From Eleginops maclovinus (Eukaryota; Chordata; Actinopteri; Perciformes; Eleginopidae): a DNA stretch of 64,000 nt. The stretch is from assembly GCF_036324505.1 (NCBI RefSeq), contig NC_086362.1:10103043-10167042 (forward strand), written 5' to 3'. The position numbers were made by a program, and so were the translations under genes. The notes beneath the pieces are model-generated. The model had not been told where the DNA came from, made no database searches, and was given only the letters and a program-made list of their open reading frames with translations. Below are positions 9,946 to 21,832 of the stretch, piece after piece (within the stretch, counting starts at the first letter, position 1; each line of letters opens with the position of its first letter).

Positions 9946-11434
9946 TTGTGAAAAAGGTTTTCATTTGCTCTTCTGTTTTCTCAGTTTTTGTATATGGTAT
10001 TGCTTTTTTGCTCTGTTGTAGCAAATTTGCCCGTCAGAGATAATCTTCGGGGGATAACTTTTTAGATCCCAGTGCTTTTCTTCAGTTCCCCAGAAGTGTG
10101 CTGAAGCTCGTTTGTTGTCTCGCTAGCATTTTAACTGATAGACACAGACAATATTTTTCCCCTAAAACGGACTTGCGGGTACCCGGGCTATATAGACCTA
10201 TGATGCAAGTCTTCATCTTTACAGGTAACACACGCAACGTCTTTTTGGGGGTGTGTTTGGTGGGGGGTTTAGGTAATCCCCCAGCAGCGAGACGGGGGCC
10301 CTCATCCCCCGGTCCTTTTCAGGCCATATGCAGTGTTGTTTACAACAGTTTTTTGCAAATGTTTGAATTAATAGCACACGACTTTAAATCAAGCCTATCT
10401 ATCTGCCCTTTTTTTCTGTTGCCGAGAAATAGATATTAATTTAGTTTTTAGCGGTTTTGGCCCCCATATTCTTTCATCTGCAACCCCTAGTGTTTCCGTA
10501 AAGGGTGTTTTCCCTCTAGTGGTGGGGAGGTGCAAAGAGAGGGAAAATTTAAATCCTGCGTGGTGTTCTAAATTTTGCTTTTAAAGCTTCCCCAAATCCG
10601 GTTTTCCAAAGTGAAAGTCCTGAAATTATTCAAAATTATTCATATTCATTTTTATATTTAAAAACAAAAAAATATAACATTTTAGATAGGGTATTTTGGA
10701 TACAAAAATTTTGTGACATTGATATGGTATTGTAATAAGTGGGCTACCTGAAAAAAAGCAGGTTTTTTAAATTTTCAACAGATTTTCTAATTTATATATG
10801 TCACAAATTAACTTTGTAACGTAGATCTTTTTATAAGCAAAATTACACGATAAAAGTTTTAAAGAAGGGGATCATTAAGGTGCCCCCCACCCCCAAAAAT
10901 TCCCGGGAACAAAAAAAAAAAATAAACGGAGAAGGTTTTGTCGATTTTTAAAAAGTTTTTATAAACCCCTTTTAAGAGTTGCTGGGTTAAAATAAAGTTG
11001 GCTATTTTAAGGTGGGGTTTGGCGGTAAGGGCATTTTTGCAATTGTTATTTTAGTTTTTTGTTTTTTTTGCGCACTGGGACACCGACGCCCTTAACGAAA
11101 ATTAAGTCCGAAAATGTAGTGCAAAGCTAGTAAAGCAAAACAGGTTTCACGTTAAGAAAAAATTTAAATCCCCTGTTAATGTTTTTTTATTTCCGGGGGA
11201 ATAAAATAAAAGGTTGAGGATTGTTTGATGTTTTAAAAATAATCAAATTTTGAAACGGACCTTAAAAAATAATTCAATTCCCGGGAGTATTTTCCCGGTT
11301 TTTATTTTTAGATAGCTATGTAATATTGTTTTGTGTGTATTATGGTGAGGGGGAGGGCGGGGGCAACTAAACACACGCCCCTTTTTCTCGTATTGATGCT
11401 GATTAATATATTGCGTGTTTTAAAAACTGATAAT
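9946..11434. other. Corrupted copy of unit spacer (matches 27938-29570)
   Basis: The order of recognisable words is the same as in 27938-29570 (for example GTGTGCTGAAGCTC, GTTTGTTGTCTCGCTAGCA, ATTTAAAAACAA, ATTGATATGGTATTGTAATAAGTG). This copy, however, is full of indels, inflated homopolymers and T/G/C runs. No gene is supported, and ORFs here are artefacts. Confidence 0.85.
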
Positions 11435-11934
11435 NNNNNNNNNNNNNNNNNNNNNNNNNNNNNNNNNNNNNNNNNNNNNNNNNNNNNNNNNNNNNNNNNN
11501 NNNNNNNNNNNNNNNNNNNNNNNNNNNNNNNNNNNNNNNNNNNNNNNNNNNNNNNNNNNNNNNNNNNNNNNNNNNNNNNNNNNNNNNNNNNNNNNNNNNN
11601 NNNNNNNNNNNNNNNNNNNNNNNNNNNNNNNNNNNNNNNNNNNNNNNNNNNNNNNNNNNNNNNNNNNNNNNNNNNNNNNNNNNNNNNNNNNNNNNNNNNN
11701 NNNNNNNNNNNNNNNNNNNNNNNNNNNNNNNNNNNNNNNNNNNNNNNNNNNNNNNNNNNNNNNNNNNNNNNNNNNNNNNNNNNNNNNNNNNNNNNNNNNN
11801 NNNNNNNNNNNNNNNNNNNNNNNNNNNNNNNNNNNNNNNNNNNNNNNNNNNNNNNNNNNNNNNNNNNNNNNNNNNNNNNNNNNNNNNNNNNNNNNNNNNN
11901 NNNNNNNNNNNNNNNNNNNNNNNNNNNNNNNNNN
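11435..11934. other. Assembly gap, 500 N
   Basis: Exactly 500 N, a conventional fixed-size gap, so the true length is unknown. Confidence 0.99.
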
Positions 11935-12241
11935 TCCCGTGTTGTTTGTCACACACCTAGACTGACTTGCATGACATTTTTAAGATTACTATTTTTTCAC
12001 AATACGAATTGCACAACACTTTTATTATTCTTTATTCTTTCTAAATAATCTTTAAGTTAATTTATTTAATAAATCTACTTAAATTATTATAAAATCAGCG
12101 TGGCCTCGCTTTCATATTTCATGCATTGAGCTATGCATGTAACACCAAAATACCCACGCGCACGCGCATGCACATCAGTGGCCCGCGATTGCTTCTATGC
12201 AATGTGGTGGTCCCTGGACAAAAACCATTGAAAAACCCCTG
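11935..12241 (-). mobile_element. Right end of a hAT-type element running out of the gap
   Basis: Read on the minus strand the end is CCAGGGGTTTTTCAATGG, then TTTTTGTCCAGGGACCACC, a typical hAT/Charlie-like terminus. AT-rich sequence follows back to the gap. The other end is lost in the N run. Confidence 0.5.
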
Positions 12242-15200
12242 GCTTAGAAAGTTAAGTGTTTTACATGTGAACCACTTGTTCTTTTTCAGGGAAACAAACA
12301 TAGAAGTCTATGTATCGTGGCTGCCATCCGGGCCACTTTGTGCTGCAGAGCCGTTGAGAGATATGGTTAACAAACGGGTGTGCTCTGATGAGAGATATTC
12401 TCTACTACAACAAGACTGAGGAGAAACCCCTCAACAATAGAGAGACAGAGAATCAGATATACGCGCTAAAGCTTGAGCGAACTTGTGTTCACTCGGTTTT
12501 CCCCCTGTCTTTCTTGGTCCTGGTAAATGATATTCAGAAACAGGCTCCTCCTCTCTCCTCTCAGCTGGCATCGTGTGTTAGTGACAGAGAGTGGGGGTCC
12601 AGAACGAATGTTGGTGTCTGTGTACGAGTTGGACTATGGTAAACATGAGCTGGTTAGACTGCACACAGCTCAGACCTCTGATCAAATAGTTTCAGACAGC
12701 TGCCGTTCCAGGGATCACCGCTCAGCTGGCTGGAGTGAGTAACAAAGGACCGTCCACACAGACTCCACTTAGTATTGACACTCCACTTTTAGTAAGTCAC
12801 AAGTATTGTCTCACTTACTCTTTCTTTACTGGGTGTGTTGTTTCATTTACTGTTACTTTATATAAAGTAAGTATTACTTAGAAAAGTACATTTACTAACA
12901 TGAAAATAAAAATTACAATCAAACAAACAAGTCAAATATGTGAAGTAAATATAAATCCTCATGAAACAAGAATTTTGTGAAAGCTTTGATACACAGTCAC
13001 AGTAAGGAATGACAATGGAAGCAATTGTGTCCTCACAGATTCATATTTGACATAAAAAACATATGCGCCTTCAAGAAATAATCAGTTTAATAACTGCCTT
13101 ATTCGTACTACTTTACTCCAGCCAACACCTCCTCTGCCATCCCATTACTCCATCAAGCTATGTATAGTAAGCCCGACTCTTCATTAAATGTGTCTTGTAT
13201 ATTAAAAACCGTATGCTTTACCTCAAACATCTTTGTTCCGGAAGGATGGAAGCGAGCATTGGTCGGCAGGAAGCTTCCATCGTTACAGGAATCACGGGAG
13301 AGAAATCACCACAGGTGCCCAGCTGAGTCCTTGCAGGAGGCCCCTACCCCGTAGGGACAGGAAGTTGATGTCCTTCCTGTTGTACACTTCACAGATAGAA
13401 AAGGAATCTTGGGTGCAAGACCTCATGAGCAGAATTTGCCCTGATGAGCCTAGATCAAAAGGTTCCTCGCAGAGTGTACTAGCCTAGCAGGTTGTCCTGA
13501 ATATGCAAATACAGTCGATGGAATATAGGAAAAGGAAGAAGTTTATCCATATATCAGGTCTACCATGTGAACGGACCTGGAAAGAGGAAAAGAATGAAAA
13601 ATGAAGAAGGAACAAAAGATAAAAAGTTTTGATGGCAATGTATGTCGACTGGCATTACAAAAGAGGAGAGGCGCTTTTTTAGATGTACATCGAAGGTATG
13701 GATGTGACTGATTTTGAGTGGACTGCAGAGTGAGCTTTGACAACATACCTAAGTATGCATGATGTTGGCCACAAATTTTCGAAAAAACATACACAAACAA
13801 AATTTGCGGACTCTAGATACCCACACCAGGCTGTGTAAGTAACTCCATAAATACCAATGGGTGTGGGCTCTTTAACCCAAAGCTACAGCTAAAGCAACTG
13901 TGCTGTGAGTTCATCCAGTTTCCAGATGCGAAGTCATTCCAGTACGCCCGAATACCCCTCAACCCTGCCCAATGTGGAGCAACATGCAAAAGTGCACAAT
14001 AAGTTCACAGTAGCTCTTCTCGTGCTTGGAGACTAAACTTTTGTTTTACAGAATCCGTGATATTTGGAGGGTATTCCTAAATATGTTTCCAAAAGTCAGA
14101 GCAAACCTTCCCTTAAAAGGAGAAGAAATACACTATTATGGAACAGGCGGTGAAGGACAAGATCCGCAGGTAGTTTAGTTAATTAAATAAAAATACACTT
14201 TTTGTTTTGCTTACACGAAACAGTTTTGTTTTTTGCAGTTCATTTTTAGCACAGCATGCGAACTGAGTCCTACTGACCAATCAAGACACACCAAATTAAA
14301 ATTTGAACTCCTCCCAACATCAGTTTGTTTTTGGTAGAGGTTTAGCAGACAATGTCCTTGGAATTTTTGAAATTGAAGATCAATGTTGACACAGAGACCG
14401 GAGATCCAGTGGACGTTCTCCTCTGAAACACAGATTTGAGTATCTCTCTCTTTATAATCTGTTCTGGTCTTTGTCTGACTACGAGACCTTCATTTTACCT
14501 GGTAACATGTAAACTATACTGCATGATGCAGATATGTCTTAAACGTGAACTTTGGTTGTAATATTTTGTTTTAAATGATAACGTTACCATTAGCTTAATT
14601 CATGTAAGCGTTAAGATATAAAATAGGAGGTAGCTTATTTAATTGGTTCCATGGCTAACATTAAATGTAAGGCCAGATTTGATTCTGAAATGTGACTTTT
14701 TTTTTCTGACACACCTGAGATGTGCCAGTATTTTTCAAAATTCTAAAACAGTAACCTGACAAAGCTCAGAAGCGCATTGTGTAATTAACTTGACAAGTGA
14801 CATTGATTTAATTTATATATATCTATATTCTGCTAGAAGATGTTATTATTCATTTAACCAACTCCATTTGGTTTGTTTTGGACCATGACCTGAGGTAGTA
14901 AAAGACATGTTTTGGATAAAGTCTGTTTGGAAAGTTTAAATGCCATGCATCCATTATTATATGCTGTGTGTAATATGTTCAAAAGTATTGTGTTGTTTAA
15001 TTGAAGGCCCATTTTAAAAAAGTCATCATTTATGTATCTTTATTAAAAATAGCTAAACATCTTTATTTACATGTTAAAACTCTGCAAAACAGCGTGCACC
15101 ACATTTGATGCAGTTGACATAGCTTCTTTTACACTCCTTTTACAATCCATCATAAACAATTATAAGAGCTTGAGGCACACCATTATGTAGATGATTCCCC
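12242..15200. other. Unique sequence, no gene recognised
   Basis: Several ORFs of 60-95 codons occur, none with a recognisable motif or a consistent exon structure. This stretch has no counterpart in array units 2 or 3. Confidence 0.5.
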
Positions 15201-17527
15201 CTATACCTATTTACAAACCATTCAACATGTAGAGACAAATTGTCATATGGGTCATTAGTTATGTTCACTATATAGGGAAAATTTAGAAGCGTATCCATTC
15301 CTTCCTCCCTTGTACAGCTAGCGAATCGAGGAGCATCATCACAAACTCTGAAGAGGAGAGACCAACAAAAAAGGAATTGAGTCCAGTGAATAAAATGAAA
15401 ATGTATGAATAAGAAGGACACACACTACTGGTCAATACTAAAAAATACAGTGCCTAAAGCGTCTTATTCTCACCTTCAAAAGTCGATGGTTTTCCATCTG
15501 CCGTTACTGTCCAGCTCCCTTTAAGATCTCCTCCTTTCTCCTTTCTTTAGCTTCTCCCCCCACATCGTCTTTGATCGCCACCTTCATCTCGTCCTGGTGA
15601 TTCTTTTCCATCTCCATCAAGTCAACTTGAAGAATAAACCATGAAAAATGGATTTTGCTTTTAACTTTTCAAACATAAGACAATTGTCTATAACGAATTC
15701 CATCCGAATTGTAATGTTAATCATAATATCTCTAAGATCTAGTTCTCAGTTGACTCACACTGTACAAAGGCGGCCTGGATCTCCTTGAGTCCAGCATGTG
15801 AGCAGTCCTCTCCATCAACCTGTCCCAATCAGCTCAATATATCCTCAAAATCCATCACCCGCCCACTTTGTAGAGAGAACGCAGGGTTGTAGGCCATTTT
15901 GTTTGCACATATACCATATATTGTCCTTTTTCTTTTAAAAGATGTTATTATTGGCTCACTTCTCAACTTGATCTGTTGAACTATTTCCAGCCTCTCCATC
16001 TCTGTGGGCCTGTATCCCATGGTCCTCAGGCATTCAGCCACATCCTTGTAGTTCAAGTATCCATCTTGATCGTGTCACAACTCTTTGCAAGCCTCACCTT
16101 TGTAACTCTGTAAAGAAAGCCATGCATCAAAAATGTATTAGAATAAATTAAGCATGTTTTAATCAGATCAAAGATGGAGGTTTTCAAGCTTTTTTCATAG
16201 TCCGTAAACTGCAATAATAATGGCGTAATCTATAAATGTTGACACTTACAATCCAACACAGCCTGACCAATTCTCTCTCCTGTAAAAAAGTAAAGAAAAT
16301 ATGTTGAAATTTATATCGATTTTTATTATTAAGGTACACGCAAAGCTGTGCATATACTGCCAATGTATCTTAATTGCTTGAGCTTGATGTGTTACGTACG
16401 TCATTCATAAGCATGCAATTTAAGAAGGGGTCAAAAGTGTAAAAAACTACAGGTGGCCAAGGAAAATATAGAGGGACAGTTTGGCAGAGAACGATGGAAA
16501 AGGCAAAACATTTTCAATTGAATCCACCAAGTGCGTCTCTTTTCAATAACCTATAATGAAGAGTGGCAGTCAGCCTCCCAAATGAGCCATTAAATACAGC
16601 AGATGCACTGGGCTCCAGAGATAGCAGGTCAGAAAGATTAGGCACAAAACTGTAGCACACTTCCGACTTCTCCGCCTCACTTCTGACAAATTGTTTAGTG
16701 TCTGAAATGCCAGAGCCTCCCCTGTTCTTCAGATCACATGTAATCGTAGAAAGTTAAAGTAATCAGGTGGAAAAAGCTTTATTTTCAGTGTTTAAACACA
16801 CATTTATTCAATAAAAGTGTGGCATGGGACAGTAGGTGTGATCATCAAGACAGGTTTCTTTGAAATATGTCTTGCTATGTAGGTCACAACCAAGGTCAGG
16901 TAACCTATACAGCCAAGTAAGATGTTTAAGCTTCCATATTTCATCCTTCTTTGTAAGATTTCAATATTTAATTATACTGTATTCATACTATACAGATTTA
17001 AATCCCAAAATAGAGTGTCCGCTTACCGCTCCAAAAACACTGTTGAGTAAGAGTTGTAGACAACGATCAGGCACTCTGTGTTTATCTTTGACTCTTTGAT
17101 TTCTTAGGAGCTCCTGAGACTGAGCCTCGATGTAGAACCATCTTAGCCTCGATAAGGAAAAGTTAAACAAAAAAAGCAAAGGGGGTAAATATACTTACAT
17201 ATCAAGATTGGAAACATCTATGGATTTTGTGGAAATCTCTATCTAAAGGACTCATCAAAAAAACCAACCAAAAGAGTTCCCCTGGGTTAAAGCATTTGGT
17301 GGTATTTCACTTGAGATAATTTACGGCTATGCAAAACATGGCTGCAGCTCAAAAATTGGTGGTCTGTAAAAATTCAGTAAAAAGACTCACCCTGATGCTG
17401 CCGAAGTAGCCGTATGTAGCTGACTTAGCTGATGGTGGCGATGAGCAGCTGAAGTGACGGATGCAAGCTGATGCGACAGGAGTCCGCAAGAAGTTGTAGA
17501 AGCTGTCCTCTCTGCAGCCTTCGACAT
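15200..17527 (-). pseudogene. CaBP-family EF-hand calcium-binding protein gene with frame breaks
   Basis: Six minus-strand exon blocks with splice sites resemble neuronal calcium-binding proteins CaBP1/2/4/5. A 137-base first exon (17391-17527) starts ATGTCGAAG. Next is 17027-17141, ending LQLLLNSVFGA before GTAAGC, and a 30-base exon at 16250-16279 (ERELVRLCWI). The block at 15960-16107 has [20 protein letters not shown] and [14 protein letters not shown]. Blocks at about 15773-15865 (MDFEDI, GLKEIQAAFVQ) and 15474-15625 (ELDSNG..TIDF) follow. The last exon, from 15347, reads EFVMML. Breaks: TGA where EFD should precede DHDQDG, a stop after DFEDILS, and indels in the third EF-hand. It may be a pseudogene or a real gene in poorly corrected sequence. 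The paralogue is uncertain. Confidence 0.65.
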
Positions 17528-19208
17528 GCTGTGATACAAAGAATCGGTATTCAACTGTTAACATTCACTCAAAGAGTTCTGCTGCATTGGGTTAAATGTG
17601 TTATATGATTTATTAAATAAACGCTTTAATGGGAGGGGAACAAAAGTTTGCAAGAGGAGGAAAGTCATGTTTACAAAAAATACTGATAAGAATGTAGTTT
17701 TTTGTTTCAATCTGATATTTAATCTCCAACATCTTAAATCAGAAGCTATTTGCTGCACTTTCCCTACCTTAATACCCCTCTCTTAAATTATGAGGAATGA
17801 GACAAGTATCCCCATCTTGTCCTCCTTGACTGTGTTCGGCTTCTGTAGTGACAAGTTGTGGAAGACACAACACAATCCGGCCTGCTCTCTTTTTCCTTCC
17901 CTCTCGACCTCACTCCCATCCAGAGGCTTAACCGGTTGATTACCGGCTAAACATGCAGCCAACGATTAGAAAGCACACTCTAGGAGCAGTGAGGACTGAC
18001 CTGTCCCTTCAAGAGGTCAGGATCCTCCTGGTTCAAACCATAGCTTTAAGTATCTTTTATGTCAACCTTGATCACCGCTCATAAGCCTCCATTCATAATT
18101 AAGTTTTAAGATGGGCTCTATCCCATGCAAAGTGGCTCTAGTTCTGGAGTGAGAATGTGTGAGAAAAGGCTGGTAAACTTCCCTTCCCTCCTATAAGTCG
18201 TCCATTGGATATGACTTCAGAATTTATACAGGGAAAACAAAAGGCAGAAAAACAAATAGAAAATTTGATCCGACATCATATTCAAGTCAATGTATGCCTT
18301 AAAGTACAAACTTACCCAGCTAAATACATCCGGAATAGATTTATAGCAATTCTTGGTGATACATTGTTTTTAATTGACTCTCAGTACCACACAGATATGG
18401 CCCGACAGCAGGTTAATATTGGACAAATAGTCATGTTCACTATTTCATCACCTCCACCAGTTTACAGTGTATTCTTCATACGAACTACGTCAATCTATAG
18501 TGGGCTACTGTAGTTGAGGAGGACAAAATGTAGAAACGGAAGGGAACCCCACGCGTTGGGCATACACCTCCACTAAGGCCAGGGCCTACTTTATCTCGCA
18601 ATCTTAGAAAACGAACAAAAGTGTAAACACCTTTGATTAGGATAGGCTTATGTATGTTAAATGAAGGGATTCTTCCTTAGCCCGTGCTTCAGTCTTCCAC
18701 CAAGTTTAATGGATTCAGGCAATATTTTTTTATTCCCATTTATTAGTACGCAACTCGAAGCACACTTCTCTTTCTGTTAATGGTCGGTGGCCTTGCTATT
18801 AACTTTTGATTTGGGATGTTTTTTTCAAATCAACCAAGAAGGTTTCAGAAACAACACAGCCTACAGGACATGTTGCTTCGTTTTGAAGCAAAAGATATTT
18901 GTAGACTTTGTATGTCCTTTAAAAACGAGATCCGATACTTCATTCACCGTGCGGCGCGACACAAGTGCTTCCTTCGGATAGTTACTTTTCACTAGAGTCC
19001 TCCGCCTGCGATTGCTCGTCGTTGAGGTTTACTTTGATTAAGATATATCGGTAAATATATTAGCTCTGTGTCATATTTATGAATACCGCTCTGGAAAATG
19101 TTGTGTACTGCACCAGTAACAACCTTTGAGCCAATTTGGATTTAAGGGGACAGTTTTAATGAAGTAAATGTGTCATTAAAGGCGCATGTAGACTATCTTC
19201 ACGCTAGG
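17528..19208. other. No gene recognised; upstream of the CaBP gene
   Basis: This contains the 5' side of the CaBP gene, which may include untranslated exons or a promoter. I see no TATA box, CpG-rich patch or exon that I can support. The ORF at 18205-18513 has no recognised motif. Confidence 0.45.
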
Positions 19209-19640
19209 TAGGGTGGCCATTTCCATAACACCAAAAAGGAGGACCTTTTGGGATTATCCTTTAGTTTTATCCTGGCTTCACTGAATCCTTCAAACTCAAA
19301 ACACATTACTGTAGTGTACTAACCACATAGTTGAATGTATATGTTCGATACTTTTGCCTTTCCTGGCTGCTTCCAATAGTTTTTTGTTGTAAGGAGTCTC
19401 TGGTACATGTCTGTGCAATCAAATGTGAAGTTGATACAAATTTGCAGCTCTGCCTTGACACTGTCCACATCCAGACGATTTATCTCATTTCTCCATGCTG
19501 AGGTCATCATTGAAAACACAAGTTCTGTATGTGCATTACTATATGGGATGGAGAAGATGCGCTGACCTTCCTCAGATTCACAAGTGGGACTTCTGCTTTT
19601 CAAAGCAGTTTCAGATACCGCTCCTCACTGCTTCCACCAT
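19209..19640 (-). mobile_element. hAT fragment (C-terminal dimerisation region)
   Basis: The minus-strand ORF 19319-19603 reads SIPYSNAHTELVFSMM, then RNEINRLDVDSVKAELQI, the hAT family C-terminal dimerisation motif, with FDCTDMYQRLL after it. A transposon-end-like TAGGGTGGCCATTTCC lies at about 19209. The N-terminal part is replaced by a LINE fragment from about 19646. Confidence 0.65.
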
Positions 19641-19645
19641 GCCAT

Positions 19646-20312
19646 ATAACAGCAGTTGTTCTGAAGACCTGCGCCAGCCAGCTGTCTCCGGTTCTTCAGC
19701 ACCTGTTCAACCTGAGCCTGCACCAGGGGACCATCCCAGTGCTGTGGAAGACGTCCTGCATTGTTCCTGTCCCAAAAAAGACGACTCCTTCTGGCTCAAT
19801 GACTGGTGGCAGGTAGCTCTCACATCTCATGTGATGAAGGTGCTGGAGAGCCAGCCTGGTATTGTCCCATCTCAGAATGCAGGTGAGATCATTTCTTGAC
19901 CCTCTGCAATTTGCCTACCAGGCTCACCTGGGGGTGGATGATGCTATTATCTACCTGCTGCAGCGTGCTCAATTGTACCTGGATCTATCGGGATGCACTG
20001 TGAGAATCACCTTCTTTGATTTCTTCAGTGCATTCAACACGATCCAGCCACGGCTTCTGAGTGACAAGCTGCAGGCTATGAGGGTAGGCGCGTCCATCAT
20101 CTCCTGGATTGCCAACTACCTCACAGACAGGCCAAATTATGTCCGACTGGGCAGTGTACTGTCTGATGTGGTGGTTGGCAGTACAGGAGCCCCTCAGGGG
20201 ACTGTGCTGTCTCCTTTCCTGTTCATCATGCCACCTGCCACCTCATTTTCAGATGACTCTGCAGTGGTAGGGTGTATAAGGGATGGACGGGAGGAGGAGT
20301 ACAGAGAAGCCG
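19646..20312 (+). mobile_element. LINE fragment, same family as the array LINE
   Basis: The plus strand encodes VLKTCASQLSPVLQHLFN (frame of 19529-19816). A second frame (19862-20240) encodes the RT core that is missing from the array copies: DDAIIYLLQRAQLYLD, FFDFFSAFNTIQPRLLSDKL, SWIANYLTDRPNYVRLG, GAPQGTVLSPFLF. Homology stops at AGTACAGAG near 20310. It is frame-broken and 5' truncated. Confidence 0.75.
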
Positions 20313-20627
20313 GAGGTGTTGCCCAGGTTGCTTTTTTGGGCTGTGCCCGGCCAGGCTCCGTGGCAAGCCCGGCCACCAGACGCTCGCTGACGAGTCATCC
20401 TTCTGGGCCTGGCTCCAGAAGGGGACCCCGGGCTTCCTCCGGGCCGGGTAACCTCGCTTTCAAGTTTGTTTGTCATGAGGTCTTTTGAACCAATCTTAGT
20501 CTGGCCCCTTACCTGAGACCAATTTGCCATGGGAGACCCTAACAGGAACACAAGCTTCCAGACAACACAGCCCCAGGTTCATCGGGGCACACAAACCTCT
20601 CCACCACATAAGGTGCTGGTTCTCGGA
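20313..20627. repeat. Unclassified GC-rich repeat-like segment
   Basis: GC-rich sequence (CCCGGCCACCAGACGCTCGC, CTCCGGGCCGGGTAACCTCG) with a style like the 5' region of fish LINEs. It joins directly to the truncated left end of array unit 2. I could not assign a family. Confidence 0.35.
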
Positions 20628-21592
20628 AACTCACTATAGACCCAAAAGATACAAGCATTAATTCATTTTTATTGTTTTGATAATATGTGTATAGGTTAAT
20701 GTTAAAATTATATTCTTAGTCTTAACATGTTCGTGTTGTGGTCCTGGGGGTGGTCACTTTCATCAGAACAACTGAGCTAGGCGAATGCTGAACGGACCAC
20801 AGCAAACCTCTTAGCTCTACCACGATGGTAGGCTAATGGTTGAATCGGAATTTATAAGCAAAATCACGAATCAATAAAACGGCCCAGTTACGTTAAAATG
20901 AAAATCATAAGACGTATATAATCAGATGAATGATATGGAAAGGAAAAGTTAAGTTAGAACTACTAAAGCCAGTAGTGCAACCCATGCTAACATGAACACT
21001 ATGCTTTTCCCCAAAAATGTAAAACTAACCTAAGTAATACACAGCTTTCCGTTGTCACCCTGCCTCTCCAAATGCAAAACTGACATTAACAAATATGCAG
21101 TAATGTAATAACAGCTGAAAAAGTGCTTAGATGTGTGTTTTCTTTAATATTTGCCATTCAATAACGCAATCGATGTTGTCTGTCCCATAGAATATCATGA
21201 CAGCACAGCGTTTGTTTGGAACTATCGGGGCTCACATGAACCACGTGACTGCCCTGGCGGCACATCACAGAGTGTTGCAACTCTATAATACTATAATGTG
21301 CTTTAGACTTTCTCTGTCTATCTGTCTGTTCAGAAGAAATTTCAATATGTTTTACAATGGAAGTTACAGCGTTCTCCCTGACTGTTAATAACGTGGCTCA
21401 GGCTTTACATTTCTATTGGACTAAATTGTGTCACATGACCAGGAAGCGCTACGGAGCTTCAAATGCGACCACATACTTTGTTAAAATGACATTTGCTGCT
21501 GTTTTGTGCTCGTTTTACTTATGCACTGTGTTATTTGTAGATTGTTACTCCCCCCTTTATGTTTTTTGTTATATAAACATATTTTAAAACCT

Positions 21593-21599
21593 TGAGTAA
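21593..21599 (+). promoter_or_regulatory. Candidate PSE of U2 (unit 2)
   Basis: TGAGTAA at -54; the one-base shift is explained by AAAGGG here against AAAGGGG in units 1 and 3. Confidence 0.5.
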
Positions 21600-21646
21600 G
21601 AGTGACTGTGCAGAGAAAGGGTCTTCTCCCACGACTGTGTGGTGTT

Positions 21647-21832
21647 ATCGCTTCTCGGCCTTTTGGCTAAGATCAAGTGTAGTATCTGTTCTTATCAGTT
21701 TAATATCTGATACGTCCCCTACCCGGGGACCATATATTAAATTGATTTTGGAATAGGGAGATGGAAAAGGGCTTGCTCCGTCCACTCCACGCATCGACCT
21801 GGTATTGCAGTACCTCCAGGAACGGTGCACCC
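21647..21832 (+). ncRNA. U2: U2 spliceosomal snRNA, copy 2 (two bases short)
   Basis: Same as U2 copy 1 except for two single-base homopolymer losses: the Sm site reads ATTTTGG instead of ATTTTTGG, and GAAAAGGGC replaces GAAAAGGGGC. If real, the Sm site change could weaken core assembly. Similar losses in neighbouring non-genic runs (GCGTTTGTGC, CACCCCCTC) point to sequencing error instead. Confidence 0.93.

Larger units (their letters stand above)
1..11434. repeat. snRNA array unit 1 (U2, U1 relic, U1a, U1b, LINE, hAT)
   Basis: This unit is near-identical to unit 2 (from about 20628) and unit 3 (from 33037). Its left end matches the start of unit 3, so the unit may begin at or before the window edge. 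Order on the plus strand is about 1.27 kb of upstream sequence, U2, about 2 kb of spacer, U1a, 1.47 kb of spacer, U1b, then a decayed LINE, a hAT insertion and unit-specific spacer. From about 9360 the sequence quality collapses, and it ends in a 500-N gap. Confidence 0.88.

Noticed and set aside
9563..10024. 153-codon minus-strand and 116-codon plus-strand ORFs
   Set aside because: Both lie in the corrupted homopolymer-rich stretch and have no counterpart in the clean copy.
11308..11965. ORFs of 178-214 codons on both strands
   Set aside because: They run through the 500-N gap and consist mostly of unknown residues.
18205..18513. 102-codon plus-strand ORF
   Set aside because: No recognisable domain, AT-biased codons, no splice signals or neighbours that support it.
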